The notes: a model not told the origin generated them from the letters alone. Shown: positions 9,931-18,758, numbered from the stretch's first letter. The stretch is DNA of 63,195 nucleotides from an uncultured Eubacteriales bacterium (GCA_934394585.1 CAKRQU010000009.1:1-63195); one strand, 5' to 3'. Numbers and translations: made by a program.

Positions 9931-10525
9931 AGTGCTGGGGGTTTCTCCCGATGCGAGCGAAGAAGAAATAAAAAAGGCTTACCGCGAGCTGGCGCGGAAA
10001 TATCATCCGGATAATTATGCCACGAGTCCTCTTGCCGATCTCGCGCAGGAGAAAATGAAAGAGATAAACGAAGCCTACGATACCGTGATGCGCGAGCGCC
10101 AGAGCAGAAACGAAAGCGGGCAGGGAAGCAGCAATGCCGGCTACGGAGCAGGTTCTTCCGACGGAAATTTCGGATATATCAGAACACTGATAAACAACCG
10201 CAATTTCTACGAGGCGGAAATCCAGCTCGACGCCGTTGCAAAGGACGGCAGAAATGCGGAATGGTATTATCTGAAGGGCTGTGTTTTCATGGGCAGAGGA
10301 TGGTATTTTGAGGCATCAAAGCATTTTCACCGCGCCTGTGAAATGGACCCGCAAAATCCCGAATATGCCGCCGCCGTGAACAGTATGAAGAATTTTTCGC
10401 AGAATTACGACAGCGGTAACGGCAACGGGCACACCGCATGCAGTACATGCGATGTATGCTCGGGGCTGATATGTGCGGATTGCTGCTGCGAAGCAATGGG
10501 CGGCGACCTGATAAGCTGCTGCTGA
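9914..10525 (+). CDS. J-domain protein with TPR-like region and Cys-rich tail
   Basis: 203 residues. The N-terminal J-domain (DPYKVLGVSPDAS; HPD motif in KYHPDNY) should stimulate an Hsp70. The middle (about 85-150) looks like TPR helices (YYLKGCVFMGRGWYFEASKHFHRA). The C-terminus is a Cys cluster (CSTCDVC, then ICADCCCEAMGGDLISCC). It has no DnaJ zinc-finger repeats or substrate-binding domain, so it is not DnaJ itself. Two adjacent ATGs exist (9911 and 9914). The second sits 7 nt after AGGAG and is preferred. It overlaps the DUF5685 gene upstream. Confidence 0.88.
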   Translation: MNDPYKVLGVSPDASEEEIKKAYRELARKYHPDNYATSPLADLAQEKMKEINEAYDTVMRERQSRNESGQGSSNAGYGAGSSDGNFGYIRTLINNRNFYEAEIQLDAVAKDGRNAEWYYLKGCVFMGRGWYFEASKHFHRACEMDPQNPEYAAAVNSMKNFSQNYDSGNGNGHTACSTCDVCSGLICADCCCEAMGGDLISCC

Positions 10526-10544
10526 AGCTTTTTTGGAGGTTGCT

Positions 10545-11057
10545 TTGAAAAAGGTAAAAAAGCTTGCGCTCTGCGCGCTGATGACATCCGCGTGCGTCGT
10601 GGTCATGTTCATCGGCTCGATATCGGGTTTTCTTGATATATGTACGGCAGCGGTGGCGGCGCTGGTGGTCGCTTTCTGCACGGTGGAGTTCGGTACTGTT
10701 TACGGATGGCTTGTTTACATAGCTTCCGGAGCCGTGGCGCTTATGATACTTCCCGCAAAGGAAGCGGCATGGAGCTTTGCCTTGTTTTTCGGTTTTCATG
10801 CCATGCTCATATCGCTGTTTTCAAAACTGCCGCGGTGGGCTTCTTTTGTAATCCGCATCGTGATAATGAATGCTACGCTCGTATTGATATACATGTTTTT
10901 CAGTGAGCTGATGGATATGCCGACGGTGACATGGATGAAAATAGCCGTATTTGTCACGGCAAATGCGATTTTTGTCCTCAGCGACAGGCTGTACCGCTCG
11001 CTTTTGCGGATTTATTTCTTTAAATACCGCGACAAAATATCAAAATTTCTCAAATAA
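10545..11057 (+). CDS. Five-helix integral membrane protein, unknown function
   Basis: 170 residues with about five hydrophobic segments and a basic C-terminus (KYRDKISKFLK). The layout is loosely like a small ECF-transporter S component, but no substrate signature is visible and I do not assign one. The TTG at 10545 follows GGAGGT at 10535-10540 with 4-nt spacing. An earlier in-frame TTG at 10533 lies upstream of that ribosome binding site and is rejected. It is the third gene of the DUF5685/J-domain set and is closed by a terminator. Confidence 0.7.
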   Translation: MKKVKKLALCALMTSACVVVMFIGSISGFLDICTAAVAALVVAFCTVEFGTVYGWLVYIASGAVALMILPAKEAAWSFALFFGFHAMLISLFSKLPRWASFVIRIVIMNATLVLIYMFFSELMDMPTVTWMKIAVFVTANAIFVLSDRLYRSLLRIYFFKYRDKISKFLK

Positions 11058-11100
11058 AAATCCCGCTTTTGTCGGTTTTTCGGCAAAAGCGGATTTTTTT
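11058..11100 (+). terminator. Intrinsic terminator after the membrane protein gene
   Basis: A long hairpin (CGCTTTTG.CG arms around gttttt) is flanked by AAATCC/GGATTT and ends in seven T residues. Confidence 0.85.
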
Positions 11101-11122
11101 GCGATTTTTTTCAAAAAAGCTA

Positions 11123-11151
11123 TTGACAAATCGTTTTTTATATGATATTAT
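11123..11151 (+). promoter_or_regulatory. Promoter of the amino acid ABC transporter
   Basis: TTGACA (11123-11128), 17-bp spacer, TATTAT (11146-11151). A strong sigma-A-type promoter. Confidence 0.8.
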
Positions 11152-11159
11152 CGTATCAT

Positions 11160-11179
11160 CGTTTTAACATATTAAAACG
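11160..11179 (+). promoter_or_regulatory. Putative operator palindrome at the transporter start site
   Basis: Perfect 8-bp arms CGTTTTAA/TTAAAACG around CATA begin 8 bp after the -10 hexamer. They cover the expected transcription start. This could be a repressor site or a 5'-end RNA hairpin. Confidence 0.5.
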
Positions 11180-11220
11180 CTAAAACAAAATTGTGCTTCA
11201 ATCAGGAGGGTATATCAATT

Positions 11221-12027
11221 ATGAAAAAAATCGTTTCTTTGGTGCTTTGCTTTGCCATGATGGCAATGATGCTTTTTGCCTTTGCTTCGTGCGGCAAAAA
11301 GGATGACAATGTTCTCGTATGCGGAGTGACGCTCGTGGACCGCATAAATTATAAGGACGAAAACGGCGAGTGGGTCGGTTTCGACAGTGATTTTGCAAAG
11401 GAAGTGGGCAAAATCCTCGGCATGGAAGTGAAATTTCAGGAGATAGAATGGGGTCAGAAATACAGCGAGCTCGCTTCCGGTGCCATCGACTGTATATGGA
11501 ACGGCTTTACGGCAAACAGCTCCGACGACGGCACGCCGAGAAAAGAGCTGGTCGATTTTTCCTACGGCTATATGCTCAATCAGCAGTGCGTCGTGGTAAA
11601 GAAATCAAATCTCGATAATTACAAAAGCGAAGCGGATCTCGCAGGCAAAACGGCTGTGGCGGAAGCGGGAAGTGCAGGTCAGAGCTACGCCGACGGCGCT
11701 GTGGGCGACAATGGCAAGGTGATAAAAGCTGCTGCGCAGATAAATACATTCACTGAAGTCAAGGCGGGCGCTGCGGATTTTGCCGTAGTGGATATAATCC
11801 TCGCGCAGAATGTCTGCGGCAAAGGCAGCTACGAGGATCTCTGCATAGTGGATGCGATAGAGCTTGAATCCGAAATATACGCCATAGGTTTCCGCCGCGG
11901 CAGCGATCTCACGGCAAAGGTAAACGAAGCCATAAAAATTCTGCGCGACAACGGCAAGCTCGAAGAAATCGCGAAAAAATACGGGCTTGAAAACAGCCTT
12001 TCCGTTCAGGAAACGATAAACTATTGA
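11221..12027 (+). CDS. Amino acid ABC transporter substrate-binding lipoprotein
   Basis: Extracellular solute-binding protein of the polar amino acid (SBP_bac_3) family, 268 residues. The signal peptide ends in the lipobox FASC (Cys24). Binding-fold hallmarks include WVGFDSDFAKEVGKILG, a GAIDCIWNGFT loop and YGYMLNQQCVVVKK. The start is the ATG after AGGAGGG. An in-frame ATG at 11191 precedes this site. Together with the next two genes it forms a complete importer, with the promoter and palindrome just upstream. The exact amino acid is not readable from sequence. Confidence 0.93.
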   Translation: MKKIVSLVLCFAMMAMMLFAFASCGKKDDNVLVCGVTLVDRINYKDENGEWVGFDSDFAKEVGKILGMEVKFQEIEWGQKYSELASGAIDCIWNGFTANSSDDGTPRKELVDFSYGYMLNQQCVVVKKSNLDNYKSEADLAGKTAVAEAGSAGQSYADGAVGDNGKVIKAAAQINTFTEVKAGAADFAVVDIILAQNVCGKGSYEDLCIVDAIELESEIYAIGFRRGSDLTAKVNEAIKILRDNGKLEEIAKKYGLENSLSVQETINY

Positions 12028-12045
12028 TAGTAAAGGACGACAAAA

Positions 12046-12693
12046 ATGAGTTTTGCTGAAGTTACGCTCAGCCTGCTTTCGGGTCTGAAAACAACCTGTA
12101 TTATATTTGCGCTGACGCTGGTGACAGCATTGCCGCTCGGTCTGGTCATCGCATGGGGTTCCATGTCGAAATTCAAGCCGCTTTCATACATAGTAAAGGT
12201 TTTTGTATGGATAATCCGCGGCGTGCCGCTGATGCTCCAGATATTTGTGGTATTTTATGTGCCTGGCTTTGTTTTCGGTACGCCGATATCGTCGCGCTTT
12301 ACCGCGGTGATAATAGCTTTCGGCATAAATTATGCCTGCTATTTTTCCGAAATATACCGCGGCGGCATAGAAAGCATACCCGCGGGGCAGTATGAAGCGG
12401 GGCAGGTTCTCGGCATGACAAAAAGCCAGATATTTTTCAGAGTTATTCTGATGCAGGTGATAAAGCGCATACTCGCGCCCATGTCAAACGAGGTGATAAC
12501 CCTCGTAAAGGATACGGCGCTCGCACGCGTTATCCTCGTCACCGAGGTGCTGAAATGCGCCGAGGATCTGATGAGCATGCGCGGACTTATATGGCCGCTT
12601 TTCTATGCGGGTGTATTTTATCTCATTTTTGTCGGCATACTCACGCTTCTTTTCGGGCATCTCGAAAAAAAGCTTGCTTACTATAAAATATAA
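12046..12693 (+). CDS. Amino acid ABC transporter permease
   Basis: 215 residues with about five membrane segments, in the HisM/GlnP-type permease family. The EAA-loop contact with the ATPase is visible around residues 114-132 (SIPAGQYEAGQVLGMTKSQ). The ribosome binding site is AAAGGACG, 18 bp after the binding-protein gene. It forms the membrane channel of the importer together with the ATPase gene downstream. One permease gene implies a homodimeric channel. Confidence 0.93.
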   Translation: MSFAEVTLSLLSGLKTTCIIFALTLVTALPLGLVIAWGSMSKFKPLSYIVKVFVWIIRGVPLMLQIFVVFYVPGFVFGTPISSRFTAVIIAFGINYACYFSEIYRGGIESIPAGQYEAGQVLGMTKSQIFFRVILMQVIKRILAPMSNEVITLVKDTALARVILVTEVLKCAEDLMSMRGLIWPLFYAGVFYLIFVGILTLLFGHLEKKLAYYKI

Positions 12694-12704
12694 CGGAGTG
12701 TAAA

Positions 12705-13493
12705 ATGGCATTTCTCGAAGTAAAAGGTCTGGTAAAAAAATTTGACAGAGCCGATGTGCTGCGCGGTGTGGATTTCACGCTGGAAAAAGGCAATGTGCTC
12801 AGCATAATAGGTTCATCGGGCAGCGGAAAAACCACGCTGCTCCGTTGCCTGAATTTTCTCGAAACGCCCGATGAGGGAAGCATCACGGTGGATGGGCAGT
12901 GCGTTTTCGACGCTTCGCAAAAGGAAAGCGGCGCCGCGGCTCTCCGCGAAAAGCGACTGCATTTCGGGCTGGTTTTTCAGTCTTTCAATCTTTTTCCGCA
13001 GTACACCGTTTTTGAAAATCTCACGCTGGCTCCGCGTCTGCGCGCGGCAGAGGACGCAAAAAAGAAAAAAGATCCCGCCGCAAAAAAGCGCATTTTCGAA
13101 AGCATAGATGTGCAGGCAAAAGAGCTTCTGGCGAAAGTGGGACTATCGCAAAAGCGCGACGCTTATCCCTGCGAGCTTTCCGGCGGACAGCAGCAACGCG
13201 CTTCTATCGCGAGGGCACTCATGCTCAGTCCCGATATACTTTGCTTTGACGAGCCGACATCCGCGCTCGATCCGGAGCTGACGGGCGAGGTTCTGAATGT
13301 GATACGTGAGCTTCGCGACAACAGCAGGACGATGATAATAGTTACTCACGAAATGGAATTTGCGCGCAAGGTTTCCGACAAAATAATGTTTATGAGCGAA
13401 GGCGTATGCGCCGCTTACGGCACGCCGGACGAGCTTTTTTCCGATAATGCGAATGAAAGACTTGCCGCTTTTATAGGCGCTTTCGGAAAATAA
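12705..13493 (+). CDS. Amino acid ABC transporter ATP-binding protein
   Basis: 262 residues, GlnQ/HisP type. Walker A GSSGSGKTT, Q-loop FQSFNLFPQ, signature LSGGQQQRASIARAL, Walker B ILCFDEPTSALD and switch VTHEM are all intact. A lysine-rich insert of about 20 residues before the helical-domain end (AAEDAKKKKDPAAKKR) is longer than in the enterobacterial proteins but is seen in other clostridial homologues. It lies 11 bp after the permease gene and closes the operon. Confidence 0.95.
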   Translation: MAFLEVKGLVKKFDRADVLRGVDFTLEKGNVLSIIGSSGSGKTTLLRCLNFLETPDEGSITVDGQCVFDASQKESGAAALREKRLHFGLVFQSFNLFPQYTVFENLTLAPRLRAAEDAKKKKDPAAKKRIFESIDVQAKELLAKVGLSQKRDAYPCELSGGQQQRASIARALMLSPDILCFDEPTSALDPELTGEVLNVIRELRDNSRTMIIVTHEMEFARKVSDKIMFMSEGVCAAYGTPDELFSDNANERLAAFIGAFGK

Positions 13494-13512
13494 TTTATTT
13501 TAATATAAAATG

Positions 13513-13541
13513 TTGACTTATATCCTCTCTTGGTTTATAAT
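13513..13541 (+). promoter_or_regulatory. Promoter of the GH106-like gene
   Basis: TTGACT (13513-13518), 17-bp spacer, TATAAT (13536-13541). Immediately after it an 8-bp-stem hairpin (13542-13564) followed by ATTATTTTTT lies in the leader, before the GGAGG of the gene. Confidence 0.7.
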
Positions 13542-13586
13542 GTAGGTGCTTTTACGGCACCTGCATTATTTTTTACGGAGGTTTTT

Positions 13587-16500
13587 ATGTTTTATCCGAA
13601 AAACGGCGAAAGCACTCTTTCGCCCGAGCTTTTCAAAGCTCCCACGAGTGAATATCGCGCGGTTCCTTTCTGGTCATGGAACTGCGAACTGAAACCCGAC
13701 CTGCTCACAAAGCAGATAGAATGCATGAAAAAAATGGGCTTCGGCGGCTACAATATGCATTCGCGCGTAGGTCTTGCCACGCCTTATCTTTCGGACGAAT
13801 TTATGAATCTCGTCCGCCTTTGCATAGAAAAAGGAAAGGCGGAGGGAATGTATTCCTGGATATACGACGAGGACAAATGGCCATCGGGCTATGCGGGCGG
13901 TTTTGTCACAAAAGATGTGGAGATGCGCCGCAAAAAGATTTTTATCACGCCCGTGCCGTATCGCGATGAAAATCTCGTGCTCGACAGCGATATCGAAAAA
14001 GCCACCGACAAAAAACCGGAAGGAAAATATATATTTCTTTGCTGCTATGATGTGAAGCTCGACGAAAACGGCGATCTTCTTTCATATTGCCGCATTGATA
14101 TTTCGGAGAGAGCAGAGGCGAGAAAGTATTTTGCTTATCTCGAATACGATGCCGATGACGACCGTTTCAACGGGCAGGCGTATGTGGATACATTAAAAAA
14201 AGAAGCCATAGATAAATTTATCGCCGTGACGCACGAGCGATACAAAGCGTGCGTAGGCGATGAATTCGGCAAAGCCGTACCCGCCATATTCACGGACGAG
14301 CCGCAGTTTTCACATATAACACAGCTGAATTTCGCCGCGCAGGAAAGCGGCGGCGCTTCTTACGCATTTACAAACGATTTTGACGATACATTCAGAGCCG
14401 CCTACGGTATAAGTCTGCTCGATCATTTCCCCGAGGTGGTATGGAACCTGCCCGAGGGCAAAGTTTCCCGCGCGAGATATCTTTATTATGACCACGTGGC
14501 TGAAAGATTTGCCGAGGCTTTTTCCGATAATATCGGCAAATGGTGCCGCGAAAACAACATATTGCTTTCGGGTCATGTGATGGATGAATTCCTGCTGAAA
14601 ACACAGACATGGGCAGTGGGCGACTGCATGCGCCAGTACCGCGGTTTCGGTCTGCCGGGCATAGATATGCTTGCCGACAAACGCGAGCTTACCACGGCAA
14701 AGCAGGCGCAGAGCATGAGCCGTCAGATGGGAGCGCCGGGTGTGCTTTCCGAGCTTTACGGCGTTACGCGCTGGGAATTTGATTTCCGCGGGCATAAATT
14801 GCAGGGCGACTGGCAGGCGGCTCTCGGCGTGACAGTGCGCGTGCCGCACCTTTACTGGGCTTCCATGCGCGGAGAGGCAAAACGCGATTATCCCGCGCCC
14901 ATCGGTCATCAGTCGCCGTGGCATGAGAAATATTCGCTCATAGAGGATCATTTCGCCAGAGTGAATACAGCGATGACGCGCGGCAAACCCGCGGTGAGAG
15001 TGGCTGTTATTCATCCTATAGAAAGCTATTGGCTCGCGGTCGGACCAAATGACCGCGCGACGCTTTCCCTGCGCGAAATGGATAATCTTTTCTGCGATAC
15101 GGCAAGATGGCTTATTACCGGCGGCATAGATTTCGATTACATAAACGAATCCATGCTTCCCGCGCAGTATGAAAAGACGGACAGCGGGCTTAAAATAGGC
15201 GAGATGAAATACGACGCCGTAGTCGTGCCCAATCTGAAAACCATACGCAAAACAACGCTCGACGCGCTGGAAAATTTCCGCGCGACAGGCGGCGATATAA
15301 TATTCATGGGCAATATCCCCACGCATGTGGACGCATGCGAATCATCGCGCGCGCATGAATTTGCAAAGCTTTGCCGTCATATAAATGCGGCAAAGGATGA
15401 ACTCATTCTCGGTCTGGAAAAATACAGAGATATAAAAATCTGCGACGGAAACGGAGATCCGTATTCAAATTCGGCATACAGAATGCAGAGCGACGGCGAT
15501 AAAAAGCATATTTTCATTTCGCATATTTATCGCCCCGCGGATATAAATCTCGCCTATATAGAAACGCTGAATGTGGAAATAAATGGCGAATGGAAAGTTT
15601 CTCTCATGGATACGCAGACAGGCGAAATAAAGCCGATGCCCGCGAGATACAGCGGCGGCAATACGCGCATAAAATGGGTGTGCGGCGTCTGCGATTCGCT
15701 TCTCTTGGAGCTGGAAGCGGGAAGAGGAGAAGAAGGCGAGACAAAAGAAGAGAGCTTTGCCGCCGAAGAATTTCTTTCGGGCAGAGCGGAATTTTCGCTT
15801 TCCGAGCCGAATGTGCTCCTTCTCGACAAGCCTTCCTACAGCCTGAACGGCGGCGCGGAAAAGCGCGAGCGCGATATACTTTTCACGGATATGGCGGTCC
15901 GCGATGAACTGGGCATACGCAGACGCGGCGGCAAAATGAAACAGCCGTGGCTGGAGCCGCTCGATAAAAATCCGAAAGAAAAGCTGAAGCTTTTTTATGA
16001 TTTCGAAAGCGATATCGAATACAGCGGTGCGGAGCTGGCTATAGAATGTCTTGAATATACCGATGATATTCTGCTGAACGGCGAAAAGGCGGACAAGAGC
16101 GGAAAAGGTTATTATGTAGATGAAGAAGCGCTGACAAAGATTGCGCTGCCCACGATAAGAAAAGGCAAAAACCGACTGGAAATAAATTATCGTTTCGGCG
16201 ATATAACACAGCTGGAAAGCTGCTTTATACTCGGCAATTTCGGCGTGGAGCTTCTCGGCACGGAGGCAAAAATCACTGCAATGCCGGAGACAATCGGTTA
16301 CTTTGACATAGTGGCTCAGAAACTGCCTTTCTACGGCGGAAATATAACATACAAAACTTCGTTCATTTCCGACGGCGGCGACAAAACGCTGGAAATAGCC
16401 AAGTACGCGGGGTCGCTGATGACTGTGCGCCTCGACGGAGCGGAGAAGGGCGCATTGATTTATCCGCCGGCAAGACTGGCGCTCGGAACAGTCCCCGCGG

Positions 16501-16691
16501 GAGAACATACGCTGGAAATAACGCTCTACGGAAACAGAGCAAATACTTTCGGTACGCTTCACAATATCGATGAAAATATAAGCTATTGCGGTCCGGCAAG
16601 CTGGGTGACGCGCGGCGGCAGATTCTGGTGCCCCGAATATGTTACGAAGAGGACAGGCATACTTTCATCCCCGCGTTTGCTGACAAAATAA
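13587..16691 (+). CDS. GH106-like glycoside hydrolase (alpha-L-rhamnosidase type)
   Basis: 1034 residues, cytoplasmic (no signal peptide). The N-terminal region is typical of GH106-type enzymes: PFWSWNCELKPDLL, GGYNMHSRVGL, then a barrel with WIYDEDKWPSGYAGG near residues 88-103 and TDEPQF near 240. A C-terminal beta-rich, sugar-binding-like region extends past 850. The true substrate could be rhamnosides or another plant or host glycan; only the family is supported. The start is the ATG 6 nt after ACGGAGG; an ORF extension to 13530 would run through the promoter region. It is a single-gene unit between a promoter and a terminator. Confidence 0.8.
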   Translation: MFYPKNGESTLSPELFKAPTSEYRAVPFWSWNCELKPDLLTKQIECMKKMGFGGYNMHSRVGLATPYLSDEFMNLVRLCIEKGKAEGMYSWIYDEDKWPSGYAGGFVTKDVEMRRKKIFITPVPYRDENLVLDSDIEKATDKKPEGKYIFLCCYDVKLDENGDLLSYCRIDISERAEARKYFAYLEYDADDDRFNGQAYVDTLKKEAIDKFIAVTHERYKACVGDEFGKAVPAIFTDEPQFSHITQLNFAAQESGGASYAFTNDFDDTFRAAYGISLLDHFPEVVWNLPEGKVSRARYLYYDHVAERFAEAFSDNIGKWCRENNILLSGHVMDEFLLKTQTWAVGDCMRQYRGFGLPGIDMLADKRELTTAKQAQSMSRQMGAPGVLSELYGVTRWEFDFRGHKLQGDWQAALGVTVRVPHLYWASMRGEAKRDYPAPIGHQSPWHEKYSLIEDHFARVNTAMTRGKPAVRVAVIHPIESYWLAVGPNDRATLSLREMDNLFCDTARWLITGGIDFDYINESMLPAQYEKTDSGLKIGEMKYDAVVVPNLKTIRKTTLDALENFRATGGDIIFMGNIPTHVDACESSRAHEFAKLCRHINAAKDELILGLEKYRDIKICDGNGDPYSNSAYRMQSDGDKKHIFISHIYRPADINLAYIETLNVEINGEWKVSLMDTQTGEIKPMPARYSGGNTRIKWVCGVCDSLLLELEAGRGEEGETKEESFAAEEFLSGRAEFSLSEPNVLLLDKPSYSLNGGAEKRERDILFTDMAVRDELGIRRRGGKMKQPWLEPLDKNPKEKLKLFYDFESDIEYSGAELAIECLEYTDDILLNGEKADKSGKGYYVDEEALTKIALPTIRKGKNRLEINYRFGDITQLESCFILGNFGVELLGTEAKITAMPETIGYFDIVAQKLPFYGGNITYKTSFISDGGDKTLEIAKYAGSLMTVRLDGAEKGALIYPPARLALGTVPAGEHTLEITLYGNRANTFGTLHNIDENISYCGPASWVTRGGRFWCPEYVTKRTGILSSPRLLTK

Positions 16692-16700
16692 GAGAAGCGC

Positions 16701-16730
16701 AAAAAAGGCGACCGTCCGGTCGCCTTTTTT
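16701..16730 (+). terminator. Bidirectional intrinsic terminator
   Basis: Arms GGCGACC (16707-16713) and GGTCGCC (16718-16724) are flanked by A6 and T6. It ends the GH106-like gene. Confidence 0.9.
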
Positions 16731-16749
16731 CAGTGGGAGGGAGATTTTC

Positions 16750-17510
16750 ATAAAAGTGCGGAAAAGTTTCTTTCTCTACCGGGAAGCGGGGGTGTACTTT
16801 TCACTGACGAAAAGTACCAAAAGTCAAAAAGAGGAAAGCAACTCCTGTCTCGGCGACGCCGACACACACGCTGCGCGTATGTGTCAATTCCTCTTTTAAA
16901 CGCCTTCTGTCGCCTCGCGGCGACTCGTGCGAACATACTGTCCCGACAGTCCGACTGTAGACTAAACCGGAAGCACAGTTCAAATCCACGCTTAACACGG
17001 ACTTTTGTCTGTGCAGATTTAAGCCTTAGCTTCCCCAACTCGATGTCAATCAAGCCATGCTCGATTTGGTGGAGTTTTGACTATAGTGGGAAGCGTAGCT
17101 GAAGCTATGGCGGAAGCCACCCACCCCGTCGAATCTGCTCGCTTTTTGCGGCATACTATGTTCGCACGCGCGGTATGGCTGATGATATGATGAGAGATAG
17201 ACAAAAGCTTTTTTGCTTTGCTATCTGTAGCACTTACTTGCCGCGCGTTACTTTCTGCGGCTAACTCGACGGGGTGCGAGGTAGTTTGCAAAGGAGGGCG
17301 AGGAGCCTTCCTTTGATGACTTTTCCCGCGCTTTTGGTCACTCAAAAGCGCGACCCCGTCCACGGGCGACCGCAGTCGCCCGCCCTCCTCTCGGCAAAGA
17401 GCAACTTCCTTTTGGTACTTTTCGTCAGTGAAAAGTACACCCCGTTTCTCCTGTTGGAGAAAAACTAACTTTTTCCCGCGCTTTTACAAAAAAGCGCCTC
17501 ATTTTCCCCT
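16750..17510 (-). repeat. Dispersed modular intergenic repeat, copy B (inverted)
   Basis: The 900 bp between the GH106-like gene and rplA hold no supported gene. The core is the reverse complement of copies A and C; the anchor ccgtcgaatctgctcgc lies at 17126-17142. A GTACTTTT/AAAAGTAC hairpin lies near 16795-16817. On the other side, from 17332, there is a run of modules in the same order and plus-strand orientation as in copy A: GCGCTTTT/AAAAGCGC, CGGGCGAC/GTCGCCCG, CTCT/AGAG, then GTACTTTT/AAAAGTAC. So the core is inverted but the flanking module block is not. It lies between two convergent genes, each of which has its own terminator. Confidence 0.85.
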
Positions 17511-17541
17511 TTTTATAAAAAATCTCCCACGCAAAAACAAA

Positions 17542-17573
17542 AACAGAGCCGAGGCAAAAGCCGAGGCTCTGTT
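17542..17573 (-). terminator. Terminator of the rpmG-rplA operon
   Basis: Arms AACAGAGCC/GGCTCTGTT enclose a second GGC-AAAA-GCC stem across a tandem GA mismatch. A T-rich run follows on the minus strand. It lies about 20 bp after the rplA stop. Confidence 0.85.
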
Positions 17574-17593
17574 TCTTGCTTTATTCAAATCAA

Positions 17594-18289
17594 TTAAACA
17601 TCAAGCTTAGCCTGGTTGATCTTTACACCGGGGCCCATTGTGCTTGCTATAACGCAGCTCTTGATGTACTGACCCTTTGCAGCGGCAGGTTTAGCTTTGA
17701 TAACTGCGCCCATGAGCGTATTGAAGTTATCCTGAAGCTTTTCTGCGCCGAAAGAAGCCTTACCGATGGGGCAGTGAATGATATTCGTCTTATCAAGACG
17801 ATATTCGATCTTACCTGCTTTGGCTTCGTTTACGGCTTTTGCCACATCCATGGTAACTGTGCCTGCCTTGGGGTTAGGCATAAGTCCTTTAGGACCGAGT
17901 ATCTTACCAAGACGACCGATAACGCCCATCATATCGGGTGTTGCGATAACTACGTCGAAATCGAACCAGTTTTCGCCGGTGATCTTTGCTACCATATCTT
18001 CTGCACCTACGTAATCAGCGCCGGCTGCCTTGGCTGCTTCAGCCTTGTCACCTTTTGCGAAAACGAGTGTTCTTACTGTTTTACCCGTGCCGTGAGGAAG
18101 AACTACCGCACCGCGAACCTGCTGGTCTGCATGACGGCTGTCAACACCAAGACGGATGTGAAGCTCGATTGTTTCGTCGAATTTTGCTTTCGATGTCTGG
18201 CAAACGAGAGCTATTGCTTCGTTGCTGTCATAAAGCTTTGTTTTGTCGATAAGCTTTGCGCTATCCTGATATTTCTTACCCTTAAACAT
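17594..18289 (-). CDS. rplA: 50S ribosomal protein L1
   Basis: 231 residues, full length. Builds the mobile L1 stalk on 23S rRNA that escorts E-site tRNA, and in many bacteria represses its own mRNA. The signature LGKILGPKGLMPNPKAGTV is present. It is the last gene of the rpmG-secE-nusG-rplK-rplA operon, 14 bp after rplK. rplJ and rplL, which usually follow, are absent. A terminator and repeat copy B follow instead. Confidence 0.98.
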   Translation of the reverse strand: MFKGKKYQDSAKLIDKTKLYDSNEAIALVCQTSKAKFDETIELHIRLGVDSRHADQQVRGAVVLPHGTGKTVRTLVFAKGDKAEAAKAAGADYVGAEDMVAKITGENWFDFDVVIATPDMMGVIGRLGKILGPKGLMPNPKAGTVTMDVAKAVNEAKAGKIEYRLDKTNIIHCPIGKASFGAEKLQDNFNTLMGAVIKAKPAAAKGQYIKSCVIASTMGPGVKINQAKLDV

Positions 18290-18303
18290 TCTTGCTTACC
18301 TCC

Positions 18304-18729
18304 TTAGTCCTCTACCGTGATACCCATGCTGCGGGCTGTGCCTGCAATCATGCTCATAGCTGCTTCTACGGAAGCCGCATTGAGGTCGGGCATTTTTGTT
18401 TCGGCGATTTTGCGTACCTGCTCCTTTGTGAGGGAAGCAACCTTTGTCTTGTTCGGAACAGCGGAAGCCGTTTCGATTCCGCAAGCCTTCTTTATAAGAA
18501 CGGCAGCGGGAGGAGTTTTTGTGATGAACGAGAAGGAACGGTCTGCGAATATTGTGATTACTACAGGGATGATAAGACCGATATCGTTCTTTGTGCGCTC
18601 ATTGAATTCCTTTGTGAACGCTGCGATATTAACGCCGTGCTGACCGAGTGCCGGACCAACAGGCGGCTGGGGAGTAGCTTTGCCCGCAGGCAGCTGAAGC
18701 TTTACATAAGCTGTAATTTTCTTTGCCAT
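18304..18729 (-). CDS. rplK: 50S ribosomal protein L11
   Basis: 141 residues. Forms the GTPase-associated centre with 23S rRNA and is a contact for elongation factors and the stringent factor. The conserved PPVGPALGQHGVNI is present near residues 21-34. The ribosome binding site GGAGGT lies before the ATG. The 106-bp gap to nusG upstream contains a hairpin that may be an operon-internal regulatory site. Confidence 0.98.
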   Translation of the reverse strand: MAKKITAYVKLQLPAGKATPQPPVGPALGQHGVNIAAFTKEFNERTKNDIGLIIPVVITIFADRSFSFITKTPPAAVLIKKACGIETASAVPNKTKVASLTKEQVRKIAETKMPDLNAASVEAAMSMIAGTARSMGITVED

Positions 18730-18758
18730 AATTATACCTCCGAATGTGGTAGTATTTC

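Noticed and set aside
17170..17200. CTGATGA in repeat copy B as a hammerhead ribozyme core
   Set aside because: No GAAA box with the needed stems follows, and the motif is changed to TTGATGA in copy C.
17576..18307. Frame opposite to rplA
   Set aside because: It lies antisense to the well-identified L1 gene and has no independent support.
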